DNA of 64,000 nucleotides from Promicromonospora sukumoe (GTDB taxonomy: Bacteria > Actinomycetota > Actinomycetes > Actinomycetales > Cellulomonadaceae): positions 992,001 through 1,056,000 of the forward strand of contig NZ_JACGWV010000001.1 of the NCBI RefSeq assembly GCF_014137995.1, read 5' to 3'. Made by a program: the position numbers and the translations under genes. The notes below the pieces were generated by a model. It had not been told where the DNA came from, did no database searches, and saw only the letters and a list, made by a program, of their open reading frames with translations. Shown here piece by piece: positions 27,928 to 37,110 of the stretch (position 1 is its first letter; each line of letters starts with the position of its first letter).

Positions 27928-27942
27928 TCCCAGATAGTGGGA
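27928..27942. promoter_or_regulatory. Inverted repeat, candidate IclR operator
   Basis: TCCCA-GATAG-TGGGA is a perfect 5-bp inverted repeat in a locally AT-richer part of the 176-base divergent intergenic region between the IclR gene and the OPT transporter gene. Binding by the IclR protein is inferred from position only. Confidence 0.35.
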
Positions 27943-28047
27943 CCTGGTTGTCCCCGGCGGCCGATGTGGCGCACGGTGCTCGGCAACGTCCTCCACCGGG
28001 CGGCCAGCGCGCCGTCCGCAGCACCACTCCTCGAAGGGGCTCACCCC

Positions 28048-29691
28048 ATGGCAGCTTCACCCGTCAGCGATCCCGCGCAGGACGCGGCGACGGCGCGGCA
28101 CCCGCGGGCGTTCGAGCCGCGCACGGCGATCATCACCCTCGCGATGAGCGTCGTCGGCGCGGTCATCGGCATCCACATGATCACGACGCTCGGCGTCTCC
28201 CCGAACACGAGCGTGATCGGCGCCGTCGTCGCCATGCTGACCGGCCGCATCGGATTCGCCGGGCTGCACCGGATGCGCGACGTGAACCGGCAGAACCTGG
28301 TGCAGTCGGCGATCTCGGGGGCGACGTTCGCCGCGGCCAACTCGCTGCTCACGCCGATGGCGATCCCCTTCCTCTTCGGGCGGCCCGACCTGGTGTGGCC
28401 CATGCTGCTCGGCGCCAGCCTCGGCCTGGCGATCGACGTGTACGTGCTCTACCGCGCGTACGGCTCGCGCTTCCTGCCCGCCGACGCCGCCTGGCCGCCC
28501 GGCGTCGCCGCCGCCGAGACCATCCGCGCCGGCGACCGGGGCGGCAAGCAGGCGGCCCTGCTCGTGGGCGGCGGCATCGTCGGGTTCGGCGCCTCGTTCC
28601 TCGGCCTGCCGATGTCCGCGGCCGGCATCGCGATGATCGGCAACGTCTGGGCGCTGCTGATGTTCGCCGTCGGCCTGCTCGTGGCGCAGTACGTGCCCGC
28701 CCTGACCGGGCTGGACCTCAACGCCTTCTACGTGCCGCACGGCGTGATGATCGGCGCGGGCCTCGTGGCGCTCGCCCAGATCGGCGTCATGCTGTTCGGC
28801 CGGCCGTCCCAGCGGGCCGTCGCCAAGGAGGCCGCGCTGCGGGAGGCCGCCAAGGAGGACCCGTCCCTGGTGCCCACGGTCGACGAGCGCACCCTGCGCG
28901 GCGCGCTCGGGTCCGGCTTCGTGCTGTTCCTGCTCGGCGCCGTGGTGCTCGCGATCGCCGGTGGCGTCTGGGTCGAGCTGCCGTGGTGGGGCATCCTCGG
29001 GTTCGCCCTGTTCGCGGCCGTCGCCGCCATCGTGCACGAGCTGATCGTGGGCCTGGCCGCCATGCACGCCGGCTGGTTCCCCGCCTTCGCCGTGACGCTG
29101 ATCTTCCTCATCCTCGGCCTGGTGCTCCAGTTCCCGACCGTCCCGCTCGCGCTGCTGGTCGGCTACTGCGCCTCGACGGGCCCGGCGTTCGCCGACATGG
29201 GCTACGACTTCAAGGCGGGCTGGCTGCTGCGCCGCGACCGCCGCCCGTACACGGTGTTCGAGCTGGACGGCCGCCGCGAGCAGCTCAAGGCGTCCATCCT
29301 CGGGTTCGTCGTCGCCATCGGCATCGTCGCGCTGGTGTGGCCCAGCCTGTTCGAGAGCGGCCAGGTGCCGCCCACGGCCAAGGTCTACGTGGACACCATC
29401 CAGGCCGGGATCACCGACCCCGCCGTGCTGGTCAACCTGCTCATCTGGGCCGTGCCCGGCGCCGTCGTGCAGCTCGTCGGCGGACCCGGCCGCCAGCTCG
29501 GCGTGCTGCTCGCCACCGGCCTGCTCGTCGCCACGCCGAACGCCGGCTGGCTCGTGCTCGTCGCCCTCGTGGCGCGCCTCGTCTGGCGCCGGCTGCGCGG
29601 CGAGGAGGGCGAGCGCGAGACCGCGCTCGTGGGCGCGGGCCTGATCGCCGGCGACTCCCTCTACTCGGTCGGAAGGATGATCTGGCGATGA
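28048..29691 (+). CDS. OPT-family oligopeptide transporter
   Basis: A 547-residue membrane protein with roughly 14 hydrophobic segments. It starts with a helix containing SVVGAVIGIHMITTLGVSPN and has FYVPHGVMIGAGLVAL and MGYDFKAGWLL, consistent with OPT/YSL transporters, which carry peptides or metal-chelate compounds by proton symport. Its stop codon overlaps the AroM start (ATGA, 29688-29691), and a DUF1177 gene follows. The divergent IclR gene and peptidase E strengthen a peptide-derived substrate. Confidence 0.85.
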   Translation: MAASPVSDPAQDAATARHPRAFEPRTAIITLAMSVVGAVIGIHMITTLGVSPNTSVIGAVVAMLTGRIGFAGLHRMRDVNRQNLVQSAISGATFAAANSLLTPMAIPFLFGRPDLVWPMLLGASLGLAIDVYVLYRAYGSRFLPADAAWPPGVAAAETIRAGDRGGKQAALLVGGGIVGFGASFLGLPMSAAGIAMIGNVWALLMFAVGLLVAQYVPALTGLDLNAFYVPHGVMIGAGLVALAQIGVMLFGRPSQRAVAKEAALREAAKEDPSLVPTVDERTLRGALGSGFVLFLLGAVVLAIAGGVWVELPWWGILGFALFAAVAAIVHELIVGLAAMHAGWFPAFAVTLIFLILGLVLQFPTVPLALLVGYCASTGPAFADMGYDFKAGWLLRRDRRPYTVFELDGRREQLKASILGFVVAIGIVALVWPSLFESGQVPPTAKVYVDTIQAGITDPAVLVNLLIWAVPGAVVQLVGGPGRQLGVLLATGLLVATPNAGWLVLVALVARLVWRRLRGEEGERETALVGAGLIAGDSLYSVGRMIWR

Positions 29692-30389
29692 CGGCGCACC
29701 CCGCACGGCCGACCCAGCTCGGCGTCGTCACCATCGGGCAGACGCCCCGCGTCGACCTGACCCCCGAGCTCGCCCCGCTGCTGCCCGGCGTGACCCTCGT
29801 CGAGCGCGGCGTGCTCGACGGGTGCTCCCCGGAACAGATCGCGTCCTTCGCCCCGGAGCCCGGCGACCACGTGCTCACCACCCGGCTCGCCGACGGCGGG
29901 TCCGCGGTGATCGGCGAGGCCGCCGTGCTGCGGCGGCTGCCCGCCCTGGTCGCCGACCTGGAGCGGGAGGCCGACGCCGTGCTGCTGGCCTGCACCGGGC
30001 CGTTCCCCGCGCTCGCGCACACCAAGCCCCTGTTCGTCCCGGACCGGATCATCGCGCACGCCGTGGCCGCGTTCGCCGGCGACGGCGCCGTCGTAGGCGT
30101 CGTCGCGCCGCTCGCGGAGCAGGCCGCGGACACGACCCGCAAGTTCGGGCGCGTGCTGGGCACGGGCACCCGGGTCGCCGTCGCGGTGGCCTCGCCCTAC
30201 ACGGACGGCGAGCCCACGCTGCGCGCCGCCGCCGAGCGGCTCGCAGCGGACGGCGCGGAGGTGATCGCGCTGGACTGCTTCGGCTACACCGCGGCGATGC
30301 GCGACGTCGTGGCCGAGGCGAGCGGGCTGCCCGTCGTCGTCGCCCGGTCCGTGGCGGCCCGGCTCGCCGCCGAGGTGCTGGGCGCGTGA
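29688..30389 (+). CDS. AroM family protein
   Basis: A 233-residue soluble protein. LGVVTIGQTPRVDLTPELAPLLPG at the start and a CTGPFP segment near residue 105 are hallmarks of AroM. In E. coli aroM sits next to aroL, but its activity is not established; the fold is related to Asp/Glu racemases. Late residues LDCFGYTAAMRD contain a cysteine at the racemase-like second position. Here AroM lies between an OPT transporter and DUF1177, a set seen in other bacteria, so it may racemise or process an imported amino-acid derivative (inference). Confidence 0.87.
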   Translation: MTAHPARPTQLGVVTIGQTPRVDLTPELAPLLPGVTLVERGVLDGCSPEQIASFAPEPGDHVLTTRLADGGSAVIGEAAVLRRLPALVADLEREADAVLLACTGPFPALAHTKPLFVPDRIIAHAVAAFAGDGAVVGVVAPLAEQAADTTRKFGRVLGTGTRVAVAVASPYTDGEPTLRAAAERLAADGAEVIALDCFGYTAAMRDVVAEASGLPVVVARSVAARLAAEVLGA

Positions 30390-30460
30390 GCGTGCGCCCG
30401 GCCCGGTCCTGAACCACCCACCCGCACCCTGACCTACCCACCCCACTAGGAGGCACACCC

Positions 30461-31414
30461 ATGTCCTGGAGCCATCTCATCGCCCTGTTCGACCTGCTCG
30501 ACGACCCCGCCGTCCGCGGCGCGGCCGTGGCCGAGCACCTCGCGAGCCTCGGCGCGTCGCCCGACAGCATCGAGGTCGAGGTGGTCGACGGGCCCGGCGG
30601 CACCACCGACTTCGTGCGCGTGACGATCCCCGGCAGCGAGGGCAAGCGTGCCGGCGGCACCGCGCCGACGCTCGGCGTGCTCGGCCGCCTCGGCGGCCTG
30701 GGCGCCCGTCCCGAACAGATCGGCTTCGTCAGCGACGGCGACGGCGCCCTGGCCTCGCTCACCGTCGCCGCGAAGCTGATCGCGATGCGGGCGCGCGGCG
30801 AGCACCTGCCCGGCGACGTGATCGTCGCGACGCACGTGGACCCCGACGCGCCCACCCAGCCGCACGACCCCGTGCCGTTCATGAGCTCGGCCGTGGACCA
30901 GGAGACGAGCAACCGGCACGAGGTGCTGGACGAGATGGACGCGATCCTGTCCATCGACACCACCAAGGGCAACCGCGTCTGCAACCACAAGGGCATAGCC
31001 ATCACGCCCACGATCGTGGACGGCTGGATCGTGCGGGTCTCCGAGACCCTGCTGGACGTCGCGAGCCGCACCACCGGCCGGCCCCCGGCGGTCATGCCCA
31101 TCACGATGCAGGACATCACGCCCTACGGGAACGGCCTGTTCCACGTGAACTCGATCGTGCAGCCCGCGACGGCCACCGCCGTGCCCGTCGTCGGCCTGGC
31201 GATCGTCACCGAGACCGCGGTCGCGGGCTCTGCCACGGGCGCCACCGACCTGCACGACGTCGAGGCCGCCGTCCGCTTCGCGATCGAGACCGCCAAGGAC
31301 TTCGGCCGCGGCGTCGCGCGGTTCGCCGACGCCGACGAGGTGGCCCGGCTCCAGGAGCTGTACGGCAGCATGGCCGGGCTGCGCACGGTCGGCGCCGCGG
31401 CCGCCGCCGTCTGA
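30461..31414 (+). CDS. DUF1177 domain-containing protein
   Basis: A 317-residue cytosolic protein of a family with no known activity. Conserved-looking blocks include SDGDGALASLTVAAKL, ATHVDPDAPTQPHDPVPFM, DAILSIDTTKGNRVCNHKG and MQDITPYGNGLFHVNSIVQP. The acidic and histidine pairs could bind a metal, and the overall pattern suggests a hydrolase. It starts nine bases after AGGAGG, 71 bases behind aroM, so it is probably part of the OPT-AroM operon. Confidence 0.85.
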   Translation: MSWSHLIALFDLLDDPAVRGAAVAEHLASLGASPDSIEVEVVDGPGGTTDFVRVTIPGSEGKRAGGTAPTLGVLGRLGGLGARPEQIGFVSDGDGALASLTVAAKLIAMRARGEHLPGDVIVATHVDPDAPTQPHDPVPFMSSAVDQETSNRHEVLDEMDAILSIDTTKGNRVCNHKGIAITPTIVDGWIVRVSETLLDVASRTTGRPPAVMPITMQDITPYGNGLFHVNSIVQPATATAVPVVGLAIVTETAVAGSATGATDLHDVEAAVRFAIETAKDFGRGVARFADADEVARLQELYGSMAGLRTVGAAAAAV

Positions 31415-31460
31415 CGGGGCCTCGCCGGGGCGTGGCCGGGGCCGGCCGGGCGCGGTCGCG

Positions 31461-31874
31461 CTACGGCGCGGTCGTGCTCCGCGCCGCCCGGCGGCGCTCC
31501 ACGAGCCGGGTGAGCACGGCGACGACGGCGCCCCCGGCCAGGGTGCCCACCAGCACCAGCAGGGCGCCGACGGCCCAGAGCCCGGAGTCGTCCGTCGCCT
31601 GGGCCTGGATGGTCCACGCCGCCGTGAACGGCACGGCCACCGCGAGCACCGCGACCCATGCCGGGGCGGCCAGCGTGCCGACCACCACGAGGGCGATCAG
31701 CACGAGCACGCACGCGATCACCTGGGGTGCCTCGTAGGGGCCGGTGACGTTCCCGGTCGCGGCGTCGACGTCCTGGACGGCGTCCCGGCCCAGGAAGATC
31801 CACCAGGCCACGACGGTCAGCACGACCACGGTCAGCGTGGTCAGGGTGGGGTTGGGCTTCTTGCGCGTCGTCAT
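31461..31874 (-). CDS. Small membrane protein, four predicted helices
   Basis: A 137-residue protein with a basic N-terminus (MTTRKKPNP) and four hydrophobic segments (around residues 13-30, 48-65, 67-85 and 97-118), ending in a basic ERRRAARS tail. I do not recognise a family. It is convergent with the DUF1177 gene and divergent from the HAD phosphatase gene. Its ribosome site is weak (AGGTGGGG). Confidence 0.65.
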   Translation of the reverse strand: MTTRKKPNPTLTTLTVVVLTVVAWWIFLGRDAVQDVDAATGNVTGPYEAPQVIACVLVLIALVVVGTLAAPAWVAVLAVAVPFTAAWTIQAQATDDSGLWAVGALLVLVGTLAGGAVVAVLTRLVERRRAARSTTAP

Positions 31875-31943
31875 GCCCCCACCTTGCCCTTCATCTGTCC
31901 GAAAAGTGCTGTGACATCCCGGAGGGCCCCGCGTCTGAGGTAC

Positions 31944-32801
31944 ATGACACACACGACCGGCACCGTGACGTCGTCCACCACCGACCTGCGGACGGCCCCC
32001 GTGGCCGCTCCCCGCGAGAGCATCGTGACCCGCACCCTGGTCGCTCTCGACATCGACGGGACCCTGCTGGGGACCGACGGGATCGTCCCGGCCGTGACCG
32101 TCGGGGCCGTGCGGGAGGTGCGGCGGTCGGGGCACCACGTCGTGCTCGCCTCGGGCCGGTCGCTGGTGGGGATCCTCCCCGTCGCGGGCCAGCTCGGCAT
32201 CGACCGGGGCTGGGCCGTGGCCTCCAACGGGGCCGTCGTCGCGCGCGTCGACCGTACGTTGCCCAGCGGCTACCGGATCGAGAAGGTGCACTCGTTCGAC
32301 GTCGAGCCGGTCGTCCGCCTCGCACGCGCCGCCCTGCCCACGGTGCAGGTCGGGGTCGAGGAGGTGGGCTGGGGGTACCGGGTCAACCGCGTCTTCGAGC
32401 ACGGGCTGGTCAACGGGGAGCAGCGCCGGGTCGCCGACACGGAGCTGTGGGCCGCGCCGTCGTCCCGCGTCATCCTGCGCGGGGACGGCGTCCTCGACCT
32501 GCTGGAGCCGCTGCGCGACCTGGGCGTCACGGCGACCCCCGCCGGCCCCGACTGGGTGGACGTCACCCCGCGGGCCCTGAGCAAGGCGACGGCGCTGGAG
32601 CGCATCCGGGAGCGGGAGGGCGTGGACCCGCGCTCGACCGTGGCCGTGGGGGACGGCGTCAACGACCTGGAGATGATCGCCTGGGCCGCGCGCGGCGTCG
32701 CGATGGGGCACGCGCCCGCGGCCCTCATCGACGCCGCGGACGAGGTCACCGGGCGCATCGAGGAGCACGGGGTCGTGGCGGTCCTGAGCACGCTGCGCTG
32801 A
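31944..32801 (+). CDS. HAD-superfamily (Cof-type) phosphatase
   Basis: A 285-residue cytosolic hydrolase. HAD motif I is ALDIDGTLLGTDG near residue 33, motif II lies in VVLASGRS, motif III is the lysine in ALSKATAL, and motif IV is VGDGVNDLEMI. The alpha/beta cap between them is of the Cof (IIB) type, so it dephosphorylates small sugar phosphates or similar compounds. ATG 31944 follows TGAGG. The core begins only at residue 28, so the GTG at 32025 is an alternative start. Confidence 0.88.
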   Translation: MTHTTGTVTSSTTDLRTAPVAAPRESIVTRTLVALDIDGTLLGTDGIVPAVTVGAVREVRRSGHHVVLASGRSLVGILPVAGQLGIDRGWAVASNGAVVARVDRTLPSGYRIEKVHSFDVEPVVRLARAALPTVQVGVEEVGWGYRVNRVFEHGLVNGEQRRVADTELWAAPSSRVILRGDGVLDLLEPLRDLGVTATPAGPDWVDVTPRALSKATALERIREREGVDPRSTVAVGDGVNDLEMIAWAARGVAMGHAPAALIDAADEVTGRIEEHGVVAVLSTLR

Positions 32802-32858
32802 GCTCGCCTGGGAGCTCGGGGGGAGCTCGGCGGGAACTCGCGGGGAACTCGCCGGGGG
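32801..32858. repeat. Five short tandem repeats of 11-13 bp
   Basis: Successive units AGCTCGCCTGGG, AGCTCGGGGGG, AGCTCGGCGGG, AACTCGCGGGG and AACTCGCCGGGG follow the HAD gene stop codon directly. The array may be a slippage product. It sits just upstream of the region driving the gamma-glutamyltransferase gene, so it could also affect termination or spacing. Confidence 0.5.
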
Positions 32859-32900
32859 ACGGAGACAACCTTTCGGGTGAATTGTGCGTCATAGTCGTGG

Positions 32901-32916
32901 CGTCCCGACCGGGACG
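32901..32916. promoter_or_regulatory. Short palindrome upstream of the gamma-glutamyltransferase gene
   Basis: CGTCCCGACCGGGACG has 7-bp complementary arms and a two-base centre, 30 bases before the ATG at 32947. It lies close to a weak -10-like CATAGT (32890-32895). It could be an operator or a leader hairpin. Confidence 0.3.
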
Positions 32917-32946
32917 TCAACGCAGACACCCAGGAGGACTTGCCCT

Positions 32947-34758
32947 ATGAGCAGCAGATTCGTCGTCCGATCCTCGGCGGTCACGGGCGCGCTCGCGCTC
33001 GTGCTGGCCGGCTCGGTCGCCGCGAGCCCGGCCGGCGCCAGCACGCACCAACCACCGCGCGTGCCGACGTCGGTCGGCTACGGCGGCGCGGTCAGCTCGC
33101 TCGACCCCGTCGTCTCCGAGGTGGGCCTGAAGGTGCTGCGCCAGGGCGGCAACGCCACCGACGCCGCCGTCGCGATGGCGGCGGCGATCGGCGTGACCGA
33201 CCCGTACAGCGCGGGCATCGGCGGCGGCGGGTTCTTCGTGCACTACGACGCCTCGACCGGCGAGGTCGAGACGATCGACGGGCGCGAGACGGCGCCCGCC
33301 GCCGTCGGGCCGGACGTGTTCCTCGACCCGGCGACGGGGGAGCCCTACCCCTTCTACCCGGACCTGGTGACCGGCGGTGTCAGCGTCGGCGTCCCCGGCA
33401 CGCCCGCCACCTGGGACCGCGCGCTGGAGCGCTGGGGCACCACCACGCTGCGCCAGGCGCTGCGGCCGGCGACGGCGGTCGCGGAGCACGGCTTCGTCGT
33501 CGACCAGACCTTCCACGACCAGACCCTGGCCAACCAGGCGCGGTTCGAGGCGATCACCTCCACGACCGACCTGTTCCTGCCGGACGGCGCGGCCCCCGCC
33601 GTCGGCTCGGTGTTCCGCAACCCGGACCTCGCCGCGACGTACCGGGAGCTCGCGGCCGGGGGCGTCGACGCGTTCTACGAGGGCGCGCTGGCGCACGAGA
33701 TCGCCGACGCCGTGCAGGCCCCGCCGGTCGCGGCCGGTACCGCGCTGCCGGTGCCCGCCGGCTCGATGACGCCCGCGGACCTCGCGGCGTACGAGGTCGT
33801 GGACCGCGACCCGACCGTCTTCTCCTACCGCGGGTACGACGTCTACGGCATGGCGCCGCCGGCGTCGGGCGGGACCACCATCGGCGAGACGCTGAACATC
33901 CTGGAGCAGTTCGACCTGGCGTCCCTGGACGACGCCGGCGCGCGGCACCACTTCTTCGAGGCAAGCGCGCTGGCGTTCGCGGACCGGGCCGCCTACCTGG
34001 GCGACGGCGACTTCGTGGACGTGCCCGTCGACGGGCTGCTGGACGACACGTTCGCGCGGGAGCGGGCCTGCCTGCTCGACCCGGGGGCCGCGGCGCCCAA
34101 GCCCGTCGCCCCGGGTGACGCCCGCTCGTACGACGGCGTGTGCGACGGCGCCCCCGCGCCCGGCACCGTGCCCGAGGACACGGAGAGCACGTCCACCACG
34201 AACCTGACGGCCGTGGACAAGTGGGGCGACGTGGTCGAGTACACCCTCACGATCGAGCAGATCGGCGGGTCGGGCATCGTGGTGCCCGGGCGCGGCTTCC
34301 TGCTGAACAACGAGCTCACCGACTTCAGCATCGAGTACGACGCCGACGACCCGAACCGGATCGAGGCCGGCAAGCGCCCGCGCTCGTCCATGGCGCCGAC
34401 GATCGTCCTGCGGGACGGGAGCCCGGTGCTCGCGCTGGGGTCGCCGGGCGGGTCGAACATCATCTCGGCGGTCTCTCAGATGCTGGTCAACCGGATCGAC
34501 CTCGGCATGACGATCCAGGAGGCCATCGCCGCGCCGCGGGCGGCGCCGCAGAACGGCGCGCGGACGACGGCCGAGCAGGCCTACGTCGACGCGTACGGCA
34601 CCGCGCTGACCGCGTACGGGCACACGCTCGTGCCGACCGCGAACGCGATCGGGGCGGCGACCGCCATCGAGATCGGCCCGGACGGGCTGCTCACGGCGGT
34701 GGCGGAGCCGACGCGGCTCGGCGGCGGCTCGGCCCGGGTGGTGACGCCCGCGGGGTGA
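32947..34758 (+). CDS. ggt: Secreted gamma-glutamyltransferase
   Basis: A 603-residue Ntn-hydrolase with a Sec signal peptide (residues 1-33). The large subunit has VVSEVGLKVLRQGGNATDAAVAMA and GIGGGGFFVHYD. The autoproteolysis site and nucleophile is Thr417 in the STSTTNLTAVDKWGD segment, matching Thr391 of E. coli GGT. Downstream are GFLLNNELTDFS, a KRPRSSMAPTIV segment and the oxyanion GSPGGSNIIS. It transfers or hydrolyses gamma-glutamyl groups of glutathione or polyglutamate outside the membrane. Start: ATG 10 bases after AGGAGG. It stands alone on its strand. Confidence 0.93.
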   Translation: MSSRFVVRSSAVTGALALVLAGSVAASPAGASTHQPPRVPTSVGYGGAVSSLDPVVSEVGLKVLRQGGNATDAAVAMAAAIGVTDPYSAGIGGGGFFVHYDASTGEVETIDGRETAPAAVGPDVFLDPATGEPYPFYPDLVTGGVSVGVPGTPATWDRALERWGTTTLRQALRPATAVAEHGFVVDQTFHDQTLANQARFEAITSTTDLFLPDGAAPAVGSVFRNPDLAATYRELAAGGVDAFYEGALAHEIADAVQAPPVAAGTALPVPAGSMTPADLAAYEVVDRDPTVFSYRGYDVYGMAPPASGGTTIGETLNILEQFDLASLDDAGARHHFFEASALAFADRAAYLGDGDFVDVPVDGLLDDTFARERACLLDPGAAAPKPVAPGDARSYDGVCDGAPAPGTVPEDTESTSTTNLTAVDKWGDVVEYTLTIEQIGGSGIVVPGRGFLLNNELTDFSIEYDADDPNRIEAGKRPRSSMAPTIVLRDGSPVLALGSPGGSNIISAVSQMLVNRIDLGMTIQEAIAAPRAAPQNGARTTAEQAYVDAYGTALTAYGHTLVPTANAIGAATAIEIGPDGLLTAVAEPTRLGGGSARVVTPAG

Positions 34759-34801
34759 TCCGCGCCGGTTGGTGACGTCGCCGGGGGCGCGAGGGTGCGG
34801 G

Positions 34802-35857
34802 TCAGGAGGTGCGGGCCCGCACCCCGCGCTCCTCGCGGAGCGCCACCTCCAGGGCCACGAAGGCCAGCACGTCCAGGACCAGGCCGAACGCTGCCGTCCA
34901 CCGCACGGCCCGGAACACCAGGAGCTGGGTGAACAGCAGGCTCACGAGCACGGCGCGGCGCACCCAGACGGCGCCCTCCAGGCGGTTGTGGCGGCCCACC
35001 ACGACGCCGACGACGAGCAGCACGACGGACACCCCGACCGCCACGAGGATCGCGGCGCCCGTCCAGGCCGGCACCCCGGACACCTGCCCCGCCAGGACGC
35101 GGACGCCGACAGCCGCCTCCGCGACGCCGACCAGCAGGAGCAGGCCGATGACCAGCCACGCGGCCCAGGCCCGGTCCACGAGCCCGTCCAGCCACCGCAC
35201 CACGCCCCGCACCCCGGCGCGGACCGGGTCGGGCACGTCCGCGTCGTCGGCGGGGACGGCCTCGACGAGGTCGGCGACCTGCGCGGCGCCGGGCTCGCCG
35301 GCGCCCTTCGCCGCGAGCTCGCGCGCCTCCTGGCGGGCCGACGGCGTGAACCCGCCGGCCAGGCCGGCGGCGAGCCGGTCGGCCGCCACCGCGAGGTACT
35401 CGGCCGGGTGGTGCGCCCGGCGACCGTGCAGGCCCTCGACGACCAGCACGAGCACCACGGTGACGAAGTAGATGATCGCGGCCGTGGGGGCGTAGAAGTA
35501 GTCGTTGTCCGAGGTGACGAACTTGCCGACCTCGTCGATGAACAGCCCGAAGCCGACGCCGCCGAGCAGGGCCCCGAGCGAGCGCGGCACCGGGCCGACG
35601 TACGACAGCAGCAGCATCATCGCCAGCGCCATGAGCAGCCCGCCCCACAGCACGTGGGCCAGGTGCAGCCCGCCCCCGCCGATCTGCGGGTAGCCCGTCG
35701 CCGCGAGGTAGGCGCGCGTGGCGAGCACGGTCACGACGCTCGCCACGAGGAAGGTCACCAGGTGCCGCACCGCCGCCGTGTCGCGCGGCGCGCCGAGCCG
35801 CAGCAGGTGCCCGCGGCGGGCCAGGCCGCCCGGTCCGGTCGTTCCGTGGTCGCTCAC
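34802..35857 (-). CDS. Integral membrane protein of unknown function
   Basis: A 351-residue protein with about eight hydrophobic segments in two groups, separated by a charged cytoplasmic region around residues 160-220. One loop reads FGLFIDEVGKFVTSDNDYFY, followed by another helix. I do not recognise a characterised family; similar proteins are annotated only as hypothetical membrane proteins in actinobacteria. The chosen start is GTG with a GGGGAGA site. It lies 80 bases downstream of another small membrane protein on the same strand. Confidence 0.7.
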   Translation of the reverse strand: MSDHGTTGPGGLARRGHLLRLGAPRDTAAVRHLVTFLVASVVTVLATRAYLAATGYPQIGGGGLHLAHVLWGGLLMALAMMLLLSYVGPVPRSLGALLGGVGFGLFIDEVGKFVTSDNDYFYAPTAAIIYFVTVVLVLVVEGLHGRRAHHPAEYLAVAADRLAAGLAGGFTPSARQEARELAAKGAGEPGAAQVADLVEAVPADDADVPDPVRAGVRGVVRWLDGLVDRAWAAWLVIGLLLLVGVAEAAVGVRVLAGQVSGVPAWTGAAILVAVGVSVVLLVVGVVVGRHNRLEGAVWVRRAVLVSLLFTQLLVFRAVRWTAAFGLVLDVLAFVALEVALREERGVRARTS

Positions 35858-35937
35858 GCCGTCTCCCCTCGGTCCGGGACGGCTCCCGTCGTCCCACGGC
35901 GGCTCATCCTTCCGCACCGGGGCCGCCCGTGGGGGCG

Positions 35938-36375
35938 TTACGCGCCCGTCGTGCCAGGGGGCTCCGTGGCCGCGGGTTCTCCCCGCACCGGGAGCATGAG
36001 CAGGACGCCGAGCAGCGCGCTCCCGCCCAGGCTGACGACGTTGCCCACGACGTCGAGCACCGAGCCGTGCAGGTGCCCCAGGTGGTAGACGAGGTGCAGC
36101 ACGCCGAACACCGCCCAGACCAGGCCGAGCACCCGGCCGGGCAGGGCGCTGCGGCTGAGCGCGGCCGCGAGGCTGCCGGCGCCGAGCGCGAGGTACAGGC
36201 TGCCGACGTCGCGGATCAGGTGCTCGTTGTAGGCGCCGTCGACGTCGATCCAGTGCAGCCCGAAGCCGGGGAACGAGACGTAGAACGACTCGGGGAAGAA
36301 CGCGGCCCAGACGCCGACGTAGGCCCCGACCGCCACCGTGGCGAGGAGCAGGACGCGGCGGTAGATGGTGTTCAT
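35938..36375 (-). CDS. Small four-helix membrane protein
   Basis: A 145-residue membrane protein with four predicted helices. The loop HWIDVDGAYNEHLIRDVGSL after helix 1, and HLVYHLGHLHG between helices 3 and 4, contain clustered histidines and acidic residues reminiscent of small membrane proteins with a bound metal or haem, but no named family is evident to me. It lies on the same strand as its membrane-protein neighbours at 34802 and 36459. Confidence 0.7.
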   Translation of the reverse strand: MNTIYRRVLLLATVAVGAYVGVWAAFFPESFYVSFPGFGLHWIDVDGAYNEHLIRDVGSLYLALGAGSLAAALSRSALPGRVLGLVWAVFGVLHLVYHLGHLHGSVLDVVGNVVSLGGSALLGVLLMLPVRGEPAATEPPGTTGA

Positions 36376-36458
36376 GTCTCATCTGACGACACGGACGGGC
36401 GTTCCGTGAGGTGCGCCGCGGGTGAGGTGCCGTCCGTGGCGCTGGCCGCGGGGCGCCG

Positions 36459-37082
36459 TCAGACCGCGCGGTTGCCGCCCGCCGGTGGCGCCTGCCAGCG
36501 GTAGCGCAGCGAGACCATCCGCAGCACGAACACCAGCACGGCGATGGCGGCGCCCGTGCCGAGGTTGAACCAGCCGGCCCAGGACAGCACGCTGGTCAGG
36601 CCCGCCCCGAGCAGCGCGGGGATGGCGTACAGGCCGCGCGCCCGGAAGATCTGCGGCACGTCGTTGGCGACGACGTCGCGGATCACGCCGCCGCCCACCG
36701 CCGTCACCAGGCCGAGGATCGCGGACGCCACCGGGTTCATGCCCGCGGCCAGCGAGACCAGCGTGCCGGTGACGGCGAACAGGGCCATGCCGGCGGCGTC
36801 GAACGTGATGAGCAGGTCGTGGAAGCGGTGCACGACGCGCGCGAAGAAGTACACGACCACCGCGGCCAGCACGGGCGGGAGCAGGTAGACCGGCGAGTTG
36901 AACGCGCGGGGCACGCCGACGTCGAGGATCACGTCCCGCAGGATGCCGCCGCCCAGGCCCACGCAGGTGCCGAGCAGCAGCGAGCCGACGATGTCGAACT
37001 GCCGCTGCGCCGCGAGCAGCGACCCCGACACGGCGAAGAAGAAGACGCCCAGGAGGTCGCCGGCGAGCTGCGCCCACACCAT
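36459..37082 (-). CDS. TRIC/UPF0126 family channel protein
   Basis: A 207-residue membrane protein made of two similar halves of about three helices. The repeated glycine-rich signature appears as GLGGGILRDVIL in the first half and VGGGVIRDVVAND in the second. FAVSGSLLAAQRQFDIVG and FDAAGMALFAVTGT precede each half. Prokaryotic members form trimeric monovalent-cation channels (TRIC). Its start lies 28 bases upstream, in its reading direction, of the LacI gene stop at 37111, so it may be cotranscribed with that regulator. Confidence 0.9.
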   Translation of the reverse strand: MVWAQLAGDLLGVFFFAVSGSLLAAQRQFDIVGSLLLGTCVGLGGGILRDVILDVGVPRAFNSPVYLLPPVLAAVVVYFFARVVHRFHDLLITFDAAGMALFAVTGTLVSLAAGMNPVASAILGLVTAVGGGVIRDVVANDVPQIFRARGLYAIPALLGAGLTSVLSWAGWFNLGTGAAIAVLVFVLRMVSLRYRWQAPPAGGNRAV

Positions 37083-37110
37083 GTCAGGGTCCTTCCGCCG
37101 GGCACGTGGG

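Noticed and set aside
27872..28047. Promoter boxes for the OPT operon
   Set aside because: AT-rich hexamers are present, but no -35/-10 pair with 16-18 base spacing could be supported; only the inverted repeat is reported.
27872..28060. N-terminal extension of the IclR regulator to 28060
   Set aside because: It would overlap the OPT gene start and divergent promoter, and a good ribosome site supports GTG 27871.
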